Assembly: GCA_900113385.1 (NCBI GenBank)
Contig: FOPE01000016.1
Coordinates: 1 to 57,801, forward strand
Direction of reading: 5' to 3'
Origin: Lachnospiraceae bacterium C7
GTDB taxonomy: Bacteria; Bacillota; Clostridia; Lachnospirales; Lachnospiraceae
Length of the DNA stretch: 57,801 bases
Below the pieces are notes generated by a model. It worked only from the letters and a program-made list of their open reading frames with translations. It did not search any database and was not told the DNA's origin. Shown piece after piece: positions 7,236 to 16,496 of the stretch (position 1 is its first letter; the number at the start of each line of letters is the position of its first letter). The translations under genes were made by a program, and so were the position numbers.

Positions 7236-9440
7236 TTAAAAATTTATATTTATTTTTGAAACTAAAGTATCTTTAGAATTTCCACCAACATAAATTTTGA
7301 ACAATCCATTTTCTAAAACATATTGTCCCATATTATTGTAAAAGCCCATTTCAGATTTATCTAGGGTCAATGTGACAGTTTGTGATTCGCCAGGTTGAAG
7401 AGAAACTTTTTTATAACCTTTAAGTTCTTTTATAGGACGAACTATAGAGGCTGTTACATCTTGTATATATAGTTGGACAGTTTCAGTACCAGGTCTTTTA
7501 CCGGTATTACTAAGGTTAAATGTAACGTTTACAGAAGATGGCGTCTCTTTAAGTGTAAGGGAATCATATTTAAAAGTAGTGTAAGATAGACCATAACCAA
7601 ATGGGAAACAAGGTTCTAAAGGTGTGTCAACATATTTGGAAGTGAATTTACTATTAGAAGCAGGTCTACCAGTGCTAGTGTGGTTATAATATAAAGGCTC
7701 TTGACCATTTACTGATGGAAAAGTACATGAAAGCTTTCCTGATGGGTTAATATCGCCAAACAAAGCAGATGAAATTGCATTGCCCATTTGTATACCTAGA
7801 TGCCAACCCTCAATTATAGCCTTAAGGTTTTCTTTTTCCCAGCCAAGTGCTAAAGGTCTACCATTCATTAAAATAGCAATAACTTTTTTATTAGCTCTTA
7901 GTAGAGATGCAAGCATCTCACGTTGTTGACCAGGAAGTATTAAATTGGCTTTAGAAGAGGCTTCACCACTCATACTTTTTAATTCACCAACGACAGCTAC
8001 GATAATATCTGAATCTGAATTAATTGCAGAATCTAGTTCTGACGAATTTATAGAAGTATTAGGACCACATATTGGGTAGTAATCAAAATTGGCATTAGAA
8101 TTCTCAAGGCCCTTTTTAATAGAGACACAATCTTTAGATTTAAAACCTAGAGCCCATGAGCCAGTTACTTCATCAGGTGAATCAGCAAGGGATCCAACTA
8201 AAGTAAATTTCTTGTTTTTGTCTAAAGGTAGAATGTTTTCTTCATTTTTTAAAAGAACAAGAGATTTCTCAGCAGATTCTTTACAAATGTTAATGTGTTC
8301 TTTTGGAATAGCACAATCATATTGCTCAATTATTTTTTCATCAATATACGGATTTTCAAATAAGCCAAGCCAAACTTTTACGCTTAATACTCTCTTTACA
8401 GCATCATCTAGCACATCCATAGACACAGTTCCATTTTTTATTGAAGAAGCAAGGTGATTTAGATAGATGCGAGTGCCCATATCCATGTCAAGTCCAGCAT
8501 TAATTGCCATTTCTCCAGCAACAATATCATTTTCGGCGATGCCATGATTAACACATTCTTTAATAGCATTAGCATCACTTACGACAAAACCATTAAGACC
8601 AAATTCATCCTTTAAAATATTTCTTAAAGTATATGAGTTTACTGTGCAAGGAATACCATTTAAATCATTAAAGGCAGCCATAGCAGAACAAGCACCAGCA
8701 TTCATTGCAGCTTTAAAAGGTGGCAAGTATACGTTAAACAATGTGTTTGTGGACATGGTCGTAGTGTTATAATCTCTACCACCTTCGCAAGCGGAATATC
8801 CTACAAAATGTTTTGTACATGCAGCTACATAATTGTTTGATGAGGATTGATCACCTTGTAATCCCTTAATTTTAGCAGTAGCAAAACGACTACTAAGATA
8901 TGGATCTTCTCCAGGGCCTTCTGAAACTCTTCCCCATCTAGAATCTCTTGCAACGTCAATCATTGGTGCAAAATTCCAGTTTATTCCATAAGCTCTAGAT
9001 TCTTTAGCTGCAATAGATGCAGTTTTTTGCATAAGTTCATCATCAAAACTTCCAGCCTCAGCAATGGCAATAGGGTAAACAGTACGTAAACCATGTATAA
9101 CATCAAAGCCTATTAAAAGTGGAATACCTAATCGAGTTTCCTCAACGGCTATTTTTTGTAATTCGTTTGCTTTTTTAGGATCATTACCCATTACAGCACC
9201 CACAAAACCATTTCTAATATCATCTTCGTGGTAGTCCCTTTTTACATTAGTTATTTTTTTATTGAATTCAGTTTGAGAAATTCGACCATCTGTAAGCATT
9301 TCAACTAGTTCATCAAAGGAAATATCAAATCCTCCAACTATAGAAGGTGAATCTTGAGTTAATTGTCCTATTTTTTCTTCAAGTGTCATTTTATTTAATA
9401 AATTATTTACAAAATTAATTTGTTCTTTTGTTAATTTCAT
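7236..9440 (-). CDS. GH3 beta-glucosidase (BglX-like)
   Basis: 734-residue glycoside hydrolase of family 3 that releases glucose or related sugars from beta-linked oligosaccharides. The N-terminal barrel carries LIGFDVIHG, the RDSRWGRVSEGPGEDPYL segment (residues about 166-183), KHFVGYSA, and the nucleophile aspartate at about residue 289 in GFVVSDANA. The middle alpha/beta domain and a C-terminal fibronectin-III-like domain (about 640-725) complete the usual order. No signal peptide is visible, so it is probably cytoplasmic and acts on imported oligosaccharides. AGGGGGC precedes the start. It is divergent from an AraC-type regulator that likely controls it. Confidence 0.94.
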   Translation of the reverse strand: MKLTKEQINFVNNLLNKMTLEEKIGQLTQDSPSIVGGFDISFDELVEMLTDGRISQTEFNKKITNVKRDYHEDDIRNGFVGAVMGNDPKKANELQKIAVEETRLGIPLLIGFDVIHGLRTVYPIAIAEAGSFDDELMQKTASIAAKESRAYGINWNFAPMIDVARDSRWGRVSEGPGEDPYLSSRFATAKIKGLQGDQSSSNNYVAACTKHFVGYSACEGGRDYNTTTMSTNTLFNVYLPPFKAAMNAGACSAMAAFNDLNGIPCTVNSYTLRNILKDEFGLNGFVVSDANAIKECVNHGIAENDIVAGEMAINAGLDMDMGTRIYLNHLASSIKNGTVSMDVLDDAVKRVLSVKVWLGLFENPYIDEKIIEQYDCAIPKEHINICKESAEKSLVLLKNEENILPLDKNKKFTLVGSLADSPDEVTGSWALGFKSKDCVSIKKGLENSNANFDYYPICGPNTSINSSELDSAINSDSDIIVAVVGELKSMSGEASSKANLILPGQQREMLASLLRANKKVIAILMNGRPLALGWEKENLKAIIEGWHLGIQMGNAISSALFGDINPSGKLSCTFPSVNGQEPLYYNHTSTGRPASNSKFTSKYVDTPLEPCFPFGYGLSYTTFKYDSLTLKETPSSVNVTFNLSNTGKRPGTETVQLYIQDVTASIVRPIKELKGYKKVSLQPGESQTVTLTLDKSEMGFYNNMGQYVLENGLFKIYVGGNSKDTLVSKININF

Positions 9441-9467
9441 TTTAAAGCCCCCTAAATGTTTTTTCTA

Positions 9468-9496
9468 ACTATAAGTTTAGGTTGACAGATCGTAAA
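9468..9496 (-). promoter_or_regulatory. Promoter for the GH3 gene
   Basis: On the minus strand, TTTACG (9496-9491), 17-base spacer, TATAGT (9473-9468), 28 bases before the start codon. The palindrome at 9500-9513 sits just upstream of the -35 box, where an activator would bind. Confidence 0.5.
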
Positions 9497-9511
9497 ACGC
9501 AATATTAATAT
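9482..9511 (+). promoter_or_regulatory. Promoter for the AraC-type regulator gene
   Basis: TTGACA (9482-9487), 18-base spacer, TAATAT (9506-9511). The -10 box falls inside the 14-bp palindrome, and the -35 box overlaps the opposing GH3 promoter. Confidence 0.45.
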
Positions 9512-9513
9512 TG
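9500..9513. promoter_or_regulatory. 14-bp perfect palindrome, candidate operator
   Basis: CAATATTAATATTG reads the same on both strands. Its place, upstream of the GH3 -35 box and over the regulator's -10 box, fits activation of GH3 plus autorepression. AraC proteins more often use direct repeats, so this is only a candidate. Confidence 0.4.
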
Positions 9514-9545
9514 TAATATAAATATAAGAAAATTAAGGTGAAGAA

Positions 9546-10361
9546 ATGTTTATATCATTTAATTATAAAAAAAATGAATATGATAAATATCCGTTAATGC
9601 TGACACTGTTAGGAAAAAATCATATACAAGAACCAGTATATAGAATTAGAGGAATTACAATGCATCAGATCTTCATATGCAAAGAAGGAAAAGGTGAACT
9701 GATAGTTGAAAATAAAAAATATTTAATAAATAAAAATCAATGCTTTGTGATTTTAAAAGGGGTTCCTCATGAATATCGTAGTTTATCTGAAAAATGGGTT
9801 TTAGATATTGTAGGATTTAATGGCTCAATAGTGCCACAGATATTTAAATCTTTGAAAATAGATCATTCAGGAGCATATTTTTTAAAGAAAAATAAATACA
9901 TTAACAAGCACATTAATAATTTTATAAAAATTGATAAATTAGAAGACCAACGAAAAAACATGTTATTGTCCCAAGAATTATATTGTTTTCTTACAGATTT
10001 GTATTTTGAGTTAGGTCAAGCAACTATAATGGCAGCAGCTAATAAAAATGCAATAATTAACGATGTTATTAATTATATTGAGACCCACTACATGGAGGAT
10101 ATTTCTGTTGAGTTCCTCGCCGAAAAAGTATCAAGAACACCAGAGCATTTATGCAGTATCTTTAAAAAAAATACAGAAATGACAATTGTTAAATATATAA
10201 ATACAGTTAGATTGCTACATGCAAGTATTTTATTAGTTCAGGAACCATCTGTCCCCATAAAAGAAATTGCTTTAAGATGTGGATTTAGAAGTGCAAGCTA
10301 TTTTGGAGCCCTATTTGTAAAAAATTATCATATGACACCAAATCAATATAGAATGATGTAA
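9546..10361 (+). CDS. AraC family transcriptional regulator with cupin sensor domain
   Basis: 271 residues. The N-terminal part is a cupin-like sugar-sensing domain (ITMHQIFICKEGKGELIVEN, then LINKNQCFVILKGVPHEY). The C-terminal 100 residues hold the two helix-turn-helix motifs of the AraC family (VEFLAEKVSRTPEHLCSIFK and IKEIALRCGFRSASYFGALF, ending TPNQYR). It is divergently transcribed from the GH3 beta-glucosidase gene, so it probably senses a beta-glucoside or its breakdown product and activates that gene. AAGGTG precedes ATG 9546. Confidence 0.92.
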   Translation: MFISFNYKKNEYDKYPLMLTLLGKNHIQEPVYRIRGITMHQIFICKEGKGELIVENKKYLINKNQCFVILKGVPHEYRSLSEKWVLDIVGFNGSIVPQIFKSLKIDHSGAYFLKKNKYINKHINNFIKIDKLEDQRKNMLLSQELYCFLTDLYFELGQATIMAAANKNAIINDVINYIETHYMEDISVEFLAEKVSRTPEHLCSIFKKNTEMTIVKYINTVRLLHASILLVQEPSVPIKEIALRCGFRSASYFGALFVKNYHMTPNQYRMM

Positions 10362-10372
10362 ATAAAACTTTC

Positions 10373-10401
10373 TTGAAGTGAAATATTTAGAATGTTATAA
10401 T
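10373..10401 (+). promoter_or_regulatory. Promoter for the DUF308 gene
   Basis: TTGAAG (10373-10378), 17-base spacer, TATAAT (10396-10401), 53 bases before the start codon. Confidence 0.6.
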
Positions 10402-10454
10402 TATTATGGATAAGTAAAAACAAATAAAACAATGAAAGCATAGAGGTGACGGTT

Positions 10455-11042
10455 ATGTATAATTTTTTTAGAAGAATATATAGCATTTATACTAATGCAA
10501 TTATAATGGCTATAATATCATGCTTATTTGGAGCAGTGCTTCTATTTTTCCCAATTGGAAGTATGACAGTATTAAGTGTGGCTATAGGAGCTTTATTGAT
10601 TTTTGCTGGATGTACATTAATGGGAAATTATTTTTTGAATCAGGCTACGGCAGGAGCTATTTCAATTTTTGGAATTATACCATTGATATTTGGAATTTTA
10701 TTAATAGCAAATCCTGCAATGTTTATAGATTTTGTACCAACAATGTTTGGAATTTATGTACTATTTGCAGGTATAGACGAGTTGTCTAATGCATCACGAG
10801 CAAGAAGTTTAGGTTATAGAGTAGGATTAAGTTATTTGCTGGCTTGTTCGACAATTATAGTGGGACTAGGCTGTATAATTTTTTCGTGGTTTGTTGCAAA
10901 GCTAGCAATTAGAATCGTAGGAATATCAATTATATATAAAGGAATCACTAGATTGATTTACGATAGAAACATGAGAAAAAAAGCAACTAAATTTTATGAA
11001 GAATATAATTCAGATGTTATTGACGGAAAATTTAGAAATTAG
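10455..11042 (+). CDS. DUF308 (HdeD-like) membrane protein
   Basis: 195-residue membrane protein with about six hydrophobic segments arranged as repeated short helix pairs rich in Gly, Ile and Phe, followed by a short charged C-terminal tail. The pattern (LFFPIGSMTVLSVAIGALLI, FGIIPLIFGILLIANP) matches the HdeD/DUF308 family, which in enterobacteria is linked to acid stress; in Firmicutes the role is unknown. ATG 10455 is preferred to GTG 10446 because GAGGTG (10443-10448) then serves as its ribosome binding site. Own promoter; no partner gene is evident. Confidence 0.85.
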   Translation: MYNFFRRIYSIYTNAIIMAIISCLFGAVLLFFPIGSMTVLSVAIGALLIFAGCTLMGNYFLNQATAGAISIFGIIPLIFGILLIANPAMFIDFVPTMFGIYVLFAGIDELSNASRARSLGYRVGLSYLLACSTIIVGLGCIIFSWFVAKLAIRIVGISIIYKGITRLIYDRNMRKKATKFYEEYNSDVIDGKFRN

Positions 11043-11187
11043 TATGTCTTAGAGGAGAGGTTCCCGCCTTTAGGTAAAGTATAGGTAGGGATTAATCTTC
11101 GTCTGAGAGTTATGCAAGTAAGATTTAAATTAATAATGGAATTTTGAGGGGAATGAAATTATTAAATATGCAGAAAGAAGGAATTTG

Positions 11188-11418
11188 ATGCGTAAAATGG
11201 AATTTAAAATGGAGCGCCCAGGTCTTACAGAAGTAGGTGCACATTTGAAAATTACAGAAGGAAAATTGCCAACATCATATTATTACACTATAGAACATGC
11301 TATTGCTATGTCTGGAAACTATGAAGTTAGTGAGAGACTTAAATCAAGAGAAGGTACTGTAGTGGATATCAAAGAAACGGAAAAAGGGTATTACGTTATT
11401 ATGGAATTTGATGAATAA
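11188..11418 (+). CDS. Small protein of unknown function
   Basis: 76-residue soluble protein that I do not recognise. It is charged, without membrane segments, and looks like a compact alpha/beta fold (KITEGKLPTSYYYTIEHA, then GTVVDIKETEKGYYVIMEF). GAAGGAA precedes ATG 11188; the TTG at 11185 in the same frame is less well spaced. The TetR gene begins 29 bases after its stop, so the two are probably cotranscribed. Confidence 0.65.
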   Translation: MRKMEFKMERPGLTEVGAHLKITEGKLPTSYYYTIEHAIAMSGNYEVSERLKSREGTVVDIKETEKGYYVIMEFDE

Positions 11419-11447
11419 AAAAAGGGGTAGGACGAGGTTTAAAACAA

Positions 11448-12020
11448 ATGACAGGACAGCGTAAAAATAATGCTATAGACATTGTCTTAGCAGAAAGTCT
11501 CAAGCAGCTAGTAGAAAAAAGGCCAATTGAGAAAATTACAATTAAAGAAATAACTGATAAGGCAGGAGTTATTAGGCCAACATTTTATAATCATTTTCAA
11601 GATAAATATGAATTAATTGAATGGATTATTAAAACAGAACTTATAGAACCTATGAGACCACTTATAGAAAATGGAATGGTAAGAGAAGGAATGGAAATTC
11701 TACTTACAAACATGGAAAAAGATAAAATCTTTTATACCAATGCAGTTAAGTTAGAAGGAAGCATTTCTTTTATGGATATTGCCAGAAAATGTGCCCAAGA
11801 ATTATTATATGAGATTATAGTAGAATTTGCAGACAAGTCCCTAGAATTAAAACATAGATGGCTTACACCGGAACATATTTCAGCATATTATTCACAGTCT
11901 ATTTGCTTTGTGGCAATTGAATGGGTTAAAGGTGGAATGTCTATAACACCAAAAGAACTATCAGAAGTATATGAGTATATCTTGAAGCTTTCTTTAGACG
12001 ACATTGTTAAGAAAATGTAA
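11448..12020 (+). CDS. TetR family transcriptional regulator
   Basis: 190 residues. The N-terminal helix-turn-helix is clear (KITIKEITDKAGVIRPTFYN then HFQDKYELIEWI, residues about 25-60), followed by a divergent helical ligand-binding region of the DhaS/TetR-like C-terminal type. It is transcribed in the same direction as the MMPL and YhgE-like genes that follow after a terminator, and in Firmicutes such regulators often sit with exactly these genes. It may repress them in response to a toxic or lipid-like ligand. Confidence 0.88.
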   Translation: MTGQRKNNAIDIVLAESLKQLVEKRPIEKITIKEITDKAGVIRPTFYNHFQDKYELIEWIIKTELIEPMRPLIENGMVREGMEILLTNMEKDKIFYTNAVKLEGSISFMDIARKCAQELLYEIIVEFADKSLELKHRWLTPEHISAYYSQSICFVAIEWVKGGMSITPKELSEVYEYILKLSLDDIVKKM

Positions 12021-12066
12021 TAAAAGATATACAGATTTAGAAAATTGTATAAAAACTTAAACACAT

Positions 12067-12104
12067 AAAAAAGATTGAATATTCTCTTATTCAATCTTTT
12101 TTTT
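12067..12104 (+). terminator. Intrinsic terminator after the TetR gene
   Basis: AAAAAGATTGAATA (12067-12080) pairs with TATTCAATCTTTTT, followed by a long T run. Confidence 0.9.
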
Positions 12105-12197
12105 TATTATAGACTTATAAAAATATTTCGTGAAACTAGCCCATAACAAAAGTGAAACGAAAAAGAATTCAAGTTTAAAGAAAGCGAAGGTGGCAAA

Positions 12198-14297
12198 ATG
12201 ATTAAATTTGGAAAGGCAGTTGTAAAACTTAGAATCCCAATTCTAATTTTATCACTACTATTGTTGATACCAGCAGGTATAGGATATCTAAATACTAGAG
12301 TAAATTATGATATTTTATCCTATTTACCTTCTAATATTGACACAATGAAAGGCCAAGATATCTTATTAGATAAATTTGGCACAGGCGCATTTTCATTTGT
12401 AGTTCTTAATGGAATGGATGATAAAGATATAGAAAAGACTGCAGATGAAGTTAAAAAAGTTGACAGTGTAAAGAAAGTACTTTGGTACGGATCAGTTGCT
12501 GATATTAGTATTCCAGCAGAAGTTTTACCAGATGATGTATATAAGTTCTTTAATAATGCAGAAAAAGATAGTCAACTTATGGTTGTTTTATATAATAAGT
12601 CCATGGGTGATGATGCAACTATGGAGGCAACAGAGAAGATACAACACTTACTAAAGAAAAATTGTTATGTAAGTGGTATGTCAGCAGTACTTAGAGATAC
12701 AAAAGAGTTGTCAGAAAAGGAAGTAGCAGCATATGTTATTATCTCTGCAATACTTTGTTTCATAGTTTTATCATTGACTATGGATTCCTTCATTATACCG
12801 ATTTTATTCTTGTTTAGTATTGGTATGGCAGTTATTTACAACTTGGGAACGAACTTTATACAAGGACAAATTTCTTATATTACACAAGCCCTTGCAGCAG
12901 TACTTCAGCTAGCGGTTACAATGGATTACTCAATTTTCTTATGGCATTCATACCAGGAAAATCAAGAACGATTTCCAGGCGATAAGCATAGAGCAATGTC
13001 TCATGCAATTTCAAATACTTTAACATCAGTTGTAGGAAGTTCTGTAACAACAGTTGCAGGTTTCGTAGCATTATGTTTCATGAGTTTCACACTTGGACTT
13101 GACCTTGGTATTGTAATGGCAAAAGGTGTTGTATTTGGTGTGTTAGGTTGTGTAACAATTTTACCATCGCTCATTTTATTATTTGATAAAGCTATTGAAA
13201 AAACGACACATAGGGTTTTACTTCCAGACATGGGTGTTATTGCAGATTTTGTTGTAAAACATTTCGCAGCAATTTTAATTGTATCAGTTGTAATCTTAGT
13301 ACCAGCTTTATGGGGTTACACACATACAGAAGTTTACTATGATTTAGCAGGTACTATGCCAGATAGTTTACTTAGTAAACAAGGTAACGATAAGTTAAAT
13401 GAAGAGTATTCAATGGGTGCAACATCTATGATTTTAGCAGATAGTTCTCTATCTCCTAAGACAAGTAGACAAATGATTGATGAAATTCAAAAAGTAAAAG
13501 GTGTAAAACTTGCAGTATCATTAGATTCACTTGCAGGCCCAACAGTACCAGATGAGATGATTCCAGAAGAAGCAAAAGAAGAATTGAAATCTGGAAGATA
13601 TCAAATGATGATAGTTACATCAGAGTACAAAACAGCATCAGATGAAGTTAATGCTCAATGTAACAAAATTGAAAAAATTATTAAAAAATACGATAGTTCA
13701 GCAATGTTAGTAGGTGAAGCTCCTTGTACAAAGGACTTGATTGAAATTACAAATGACGATTTTAAACGAGTAAGTATTGTATCAATCGGAGCAATTTTCC
13801 TTATTATCATATGTGTATTTAAATCAATTACATTACCATGTATTTTAGTAGCGGTAATTGAATTTGCAATATTCATTAACATGGGTATTCCAGCATATAC
13901 ACATACTGTTTTACCATTCATTGCATCAATTGTAATTGGAACAATTCAATTGGGTGCAACGGTAGATTATGCTATTTTAATGACTAATAAGTACAAGAAA
14001 AATAGAGTAAACGGCATGAACAAAAAAGAAGCTATTACAGGAGCACTTGAAAGTTCAACACAATCAGTTATTGTAAGTGCATTAACATTCTTTGCAGCTA
14101 CATTTGGTGTAGGAATGTACTCACAAATCGATATGATTAGTTCTCTTTGCTCATTACTTTCAAGAGGTGCAATTGTAAGTATGTTTGTTGTAATCTTAGT
14201 GCTTCCATCAATGTTTATGTTATTTGATAGAGCAATTTGTGCAACAAGTAGCGGATTTAAAAAAAAAGTTAAAATAGGTGAACATATAAACGTATAG
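12198..14297 (+). CDS. MMPL/RND family transporter
   Basis: 699-residue polytopic membrane protein of the MMPL class of RND transporters. It has two similar halves, each with one membrane helix, an extracytoplasmic domain of about 140 residues (starting VNYDILSYLPSN and VYYDLAGTMPDS) and a five-helix bundle. Conserved membrane motifs include TMDYSIFLWH in the first half and GATVDYAILMTNKYK in the second, whose acidic residue is thought to carry protons. Family members export lipids, drugs or cell-wall precursors. The next gene starts 11 bases downstream and encodes an extracytoplasmic partner. AAGGTGG precedes the start. Confidence 0.93.
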   Translation: MIKFGKAVVKLRIPILILSLLLLIPAGIGYLNTRVNYDILSYLPSNIDTMKGQDILLDKFGTGAFSFVVLNGMDDKDIEKTADEVKKVDSVKKVLWYGSVADISIPAEVLPDDVYKFFNNAEKDSQLMVVLYNKSMGDDATMEATEKIQHLLKKNCYVSGMSAVLRDTKELSEKEVAAYVIISAILCFIVLSLTMDSFIIPILFLFSIGMAVIYNLGTNFIQGQISYITQALAAVLQLAVTMDYSIFLWHSYQENQERFPGDKHRAMSHAISNTLTSVVGSSVTTVAGFVALCFMSFTLGLDLGIVMAKGVVFGVLGCVTILPSLILLFDKAIEKTTHRVLLPDMGVIADFVVKHFAAILIVSVVILVPALWGYTHTEVYYDLAGTMPDSLLSKQGNDKLNEEYSMGATSMILADSSLSPKTSRQMIDEIQKVKGVKLAVSLDSLAGPTVPDEMIPEEAKEELKSGRYQMMIVTSEYKTASDEVNAQCNKIEKIIKKYDSSAMLVGEAPCTKDLIEITNDDFKRVSIVSIGAIFLIIICVFKSITLPCILVAVIEFAIFINMGIPAYTHTVLPFIASIVIGTIQLGATVDYAILMTNKYKKNRVNGMNKKEAITGALESSTQSVIVSALTFFAATFGVGMYSQIDMISSLCSLLSRGAIVSMFVVILVLPSMFMLFDRAICATSSGFKKKVKIGEHINV

Positions 14298-14308
14298 GAG
14301 GAAAGAAA

Positions 14309-16396
14309 ATGAAATTACAAGAATTAAAAAATAAATTCAAAAGTAAATTTGCAGTACGAGTAATAGCAGGTGTACTAACAATCACTATGCTTGCTACAGG
14401 GGCATCAGTATATAACGTATATGCTGAAAAAAATAACATTGAAACAGTAGATAAAGAAGCAACAGAAAAGAAAGATACAGTTGAAGACCTTGTTGATAAT
14501 CAAGCTTCAGCAGCAACAGAAAAGAATGTAGATAAAGAAGAAACAGTTTATCTCATTTCTAATGCATCAGGTGATGTAAAAAAGACTATTGTATCTGATC
14601 ATTTATTAAATGGTGATAAAGCTAAAAAAATCAAAGATAAATCAAACCTTGAAAACATCAAAAATGTAAAAGGTAATGAGAAATTTGATCAAAGTGGAGA
14701 CAAATTAACTTGGGAAGCTAATGGAGAAGAAATTTATTACCAAGGAACTACAACAAAAGAAGCTCCTGTAAGTCAGAAAGTTACTTATTACTTAGACGGT
14801 AAAAAGATTTCACCAAAGAAATTAGCAGGAAAATCAGGAAGAGTTACAATTCACTATGATTACAAAAACAATTCAAAATATACAGAAACAGTAAATGGCG
14901 AAGAAGTAACAGTTTGTGTACCATTTGCAGCAATTACAGGTATTGTATTTGATAAAAACTTTTCAAATGTTGAAGTTACAAATGGTAAGCTAATCAACAG
15001 TGGAGAAGGAACAATGGTTGTTGGTTATGCTCTTCCAGGGGTAAAAGACAGCTTAGGAGTAAAAGACAAAGACTTTAACGAAAAAGTAAATATTCCAGAT
15101 TCATTTGAAGTTTCTGCAGATGTTAAAAACTTTAAACTTGAAACAGCTATGACAGCAGTTGTTAATGGTTCAAACTTAATGAATGAAGAAGCAAGTGATA
15201 CATCAGATATTGACTCAATGTTAAATGAACTTACAGATGCAACAAGTAAATTACAAGAGGGCTCAGGCGATTTAGCAGATGGTCTTGATACATTAGATTC
15301 AAGCTTTGGTCAGTATTCTGACGGTGTATCTACATTACAAAGTGGAATCAAAGAATATACAGATGGAGTATCTAAGGTAGCAACTGGAGCTGATCAGTTA
15401 AATAATGGATTAAAAACATTTGGCTCTAATTTACCAACTTTAACACAAGCATTACAACAGTTAACAGCTGGAATCCAGCAAGCTAATGCAGGAAGCCAAA
15501 AATTAGTAGCAGCTTATAAAGGTGATGGAACTGCACAAAACCCAGGACTTTACAATGTAGTACAAGCATTAAAACAAGGTACAGCTGGTCTTTCAAGTAT
15601 TTCAACATCTGCTCTTACAGATGGAATTGATCAAAATATTGCAGGATTAATTCAAAAAGTACAAGCTGCAACAGGTTCAAATGCTATAACAGTTGATAAC
15701 TATAGTACAGCAATTGATAATGCAGTTAAACAAATGCTTACAGCAGGTGGCGGAACAGTAAATTCAGAAATGGCACAAAATATTTATGCATTAGGTCAGG
15801 CAAAAGGTGCTTTAGATTCATTAGTTCAAGTAAAAGCTAATTTATCAAAGGCAACAGAAGGTCTTAGCAAATTATCTGACTTACAAACAGCTATAAATGG
15901 ATTAGATCAGTACGTAGGTTCACCAGATAATCCAAATTCATTATATGGTGGAACAGTAGCACTTGCTAATGGACTTGGTCAGATCTCAGATGGAACAGCA
16001 CAACTTGGCGATAAATTACCACAGATTTCACAAGGGGTTAATAAATTAGTAGATGGAACACAGCAACTTTCAGATGGTTCTAATTTATTAGTAGCAAATA
16101 GTGGAAAATTAAATGATGGAGCAAACCAATTAAAAGATGCAACTGGACAACTTTCAGACGGTATTGCACAACTTAAAGATGGTTCACATCAATTAGCAGA
16201 TGGTATTGTACAATTTAATGCAGAAGGAATTACAGAAATTGTAAATGCATATAATGGAGATCTTAAACCATTAGGAAACAAATTACAGGCAATGATTGAT
16301 GCAGGAAAAGATTATCAGACATTTACTGGAAATGCAGATGGAACAAATGGAAACGTTAAATTCGTTTACAAATTAGAATCAATCAAGAAAAATTAA
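14309..16396 (+). CDS. YhgE/Pip-like extracytoplasmic protein, partner of the MMPL transporter
   Basis: 695 residues. An N-terminal membrane anchor or signal (about 17-37, ending near ASVYNVYA) is followed by a beta-rich domain (about 75-270) and a long helical region (about 295-650) built from imperfect repeats of the type DGxxQLxxG, for example QLSDGIAQLKDGSHQLADG. This repeat pattern is typical of YhgE/Pip proteins, which often accompany MMPL transporters. Unlike full-length YhgE, no C-terminal membrane bundle is seen, so it may be a periplasmic-side adaptor that relies on the MMPL protein for the membrane part. AGGAGG precedes the start; 11 bases separate it from the transporter gene. Confidence 0.8.
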   Translation: MKLQELKNKFKSKFAVRVIAGVLTITMLATGASVYNVYAEKNNIETVDKEATEKKDTVEDLVDNQASAATEKNVDKEETVYLISNASGDVKKTIVSDHLLNGDKAKKIKDKSNLENIKNVKGNEKFDQSGDKLTWEANGEEIYYQGTTTKEAPVSQKVTYYLDGKKISPKKLAGKSGRVTIHYDYKNNSKYTETVNGEEVTVCVPFAAITGIVFDKNFSNVEVTNGKLINSGEGTMVVGYALPGVKDSLGVKDKDFNEKVNIPDSFEVSADVKNFKLETAMTAVVNGSNLMNEEASDTSDIDSMLNELTDATSKLQEGSGDLADGLDTLDSSFGQYSDGVSTLQSGIKEYTDGVSKVATGADQLNNGLKTFGSNLPTLTQALQQLTAGIQQANAGSQKLVAAYKGDGTAQNPGLYNVVQALKQGTAGLSSISTSALTDGIDQNIAGLIQKVQAATGSNAITVDNYSTAIDNAVKQMLTAGGGTVNSEMAQNIYALGQAKGALDSLVQVKANLSKATEGLSKLSDLQTAINGLDQYVGSPDNPNSLYGGTVALANGLGQISDGTAQLGDKLPQISQGVNKLVDGTQQLSDGSNLLVANSGKLNDGANQLKDATGQLSDGIAQLKDGSHQLADGIVQFNAEGITEIVNAYNGDLKPLGNKLQAMIDAGKDYQTFTGNADGTNGNVKFVYKLESIKKN

Positions 16397-16496
16397 GTTT
16401 GACGGAATTTAATCAAAAAAAATAAAAAAAGCTATGGAAATATATACAACTTTAGGTATAATATGTAGTAGGTATTTGCAAGTAGGAGGAAAATAA

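Noticed and set aside
8089-8457. A 122-codon open frame on the plus strand
   Set aside because: It is antisense to the GH3 gene, which has complete family motifs.
10520-10789. An 89-codon plus-strand frame
   Set aside because: It overlaps the DUF308 gene in another frame and is Cys/Trp/Tyr-rich, as expected for a shadow of a membrane protein.
16397-16496. Manganese-sensing yybP-ykoY riboswitch before the MntP-like gene
   Set aside because: Only 100 bases are available and no paired structure of that class is visible.
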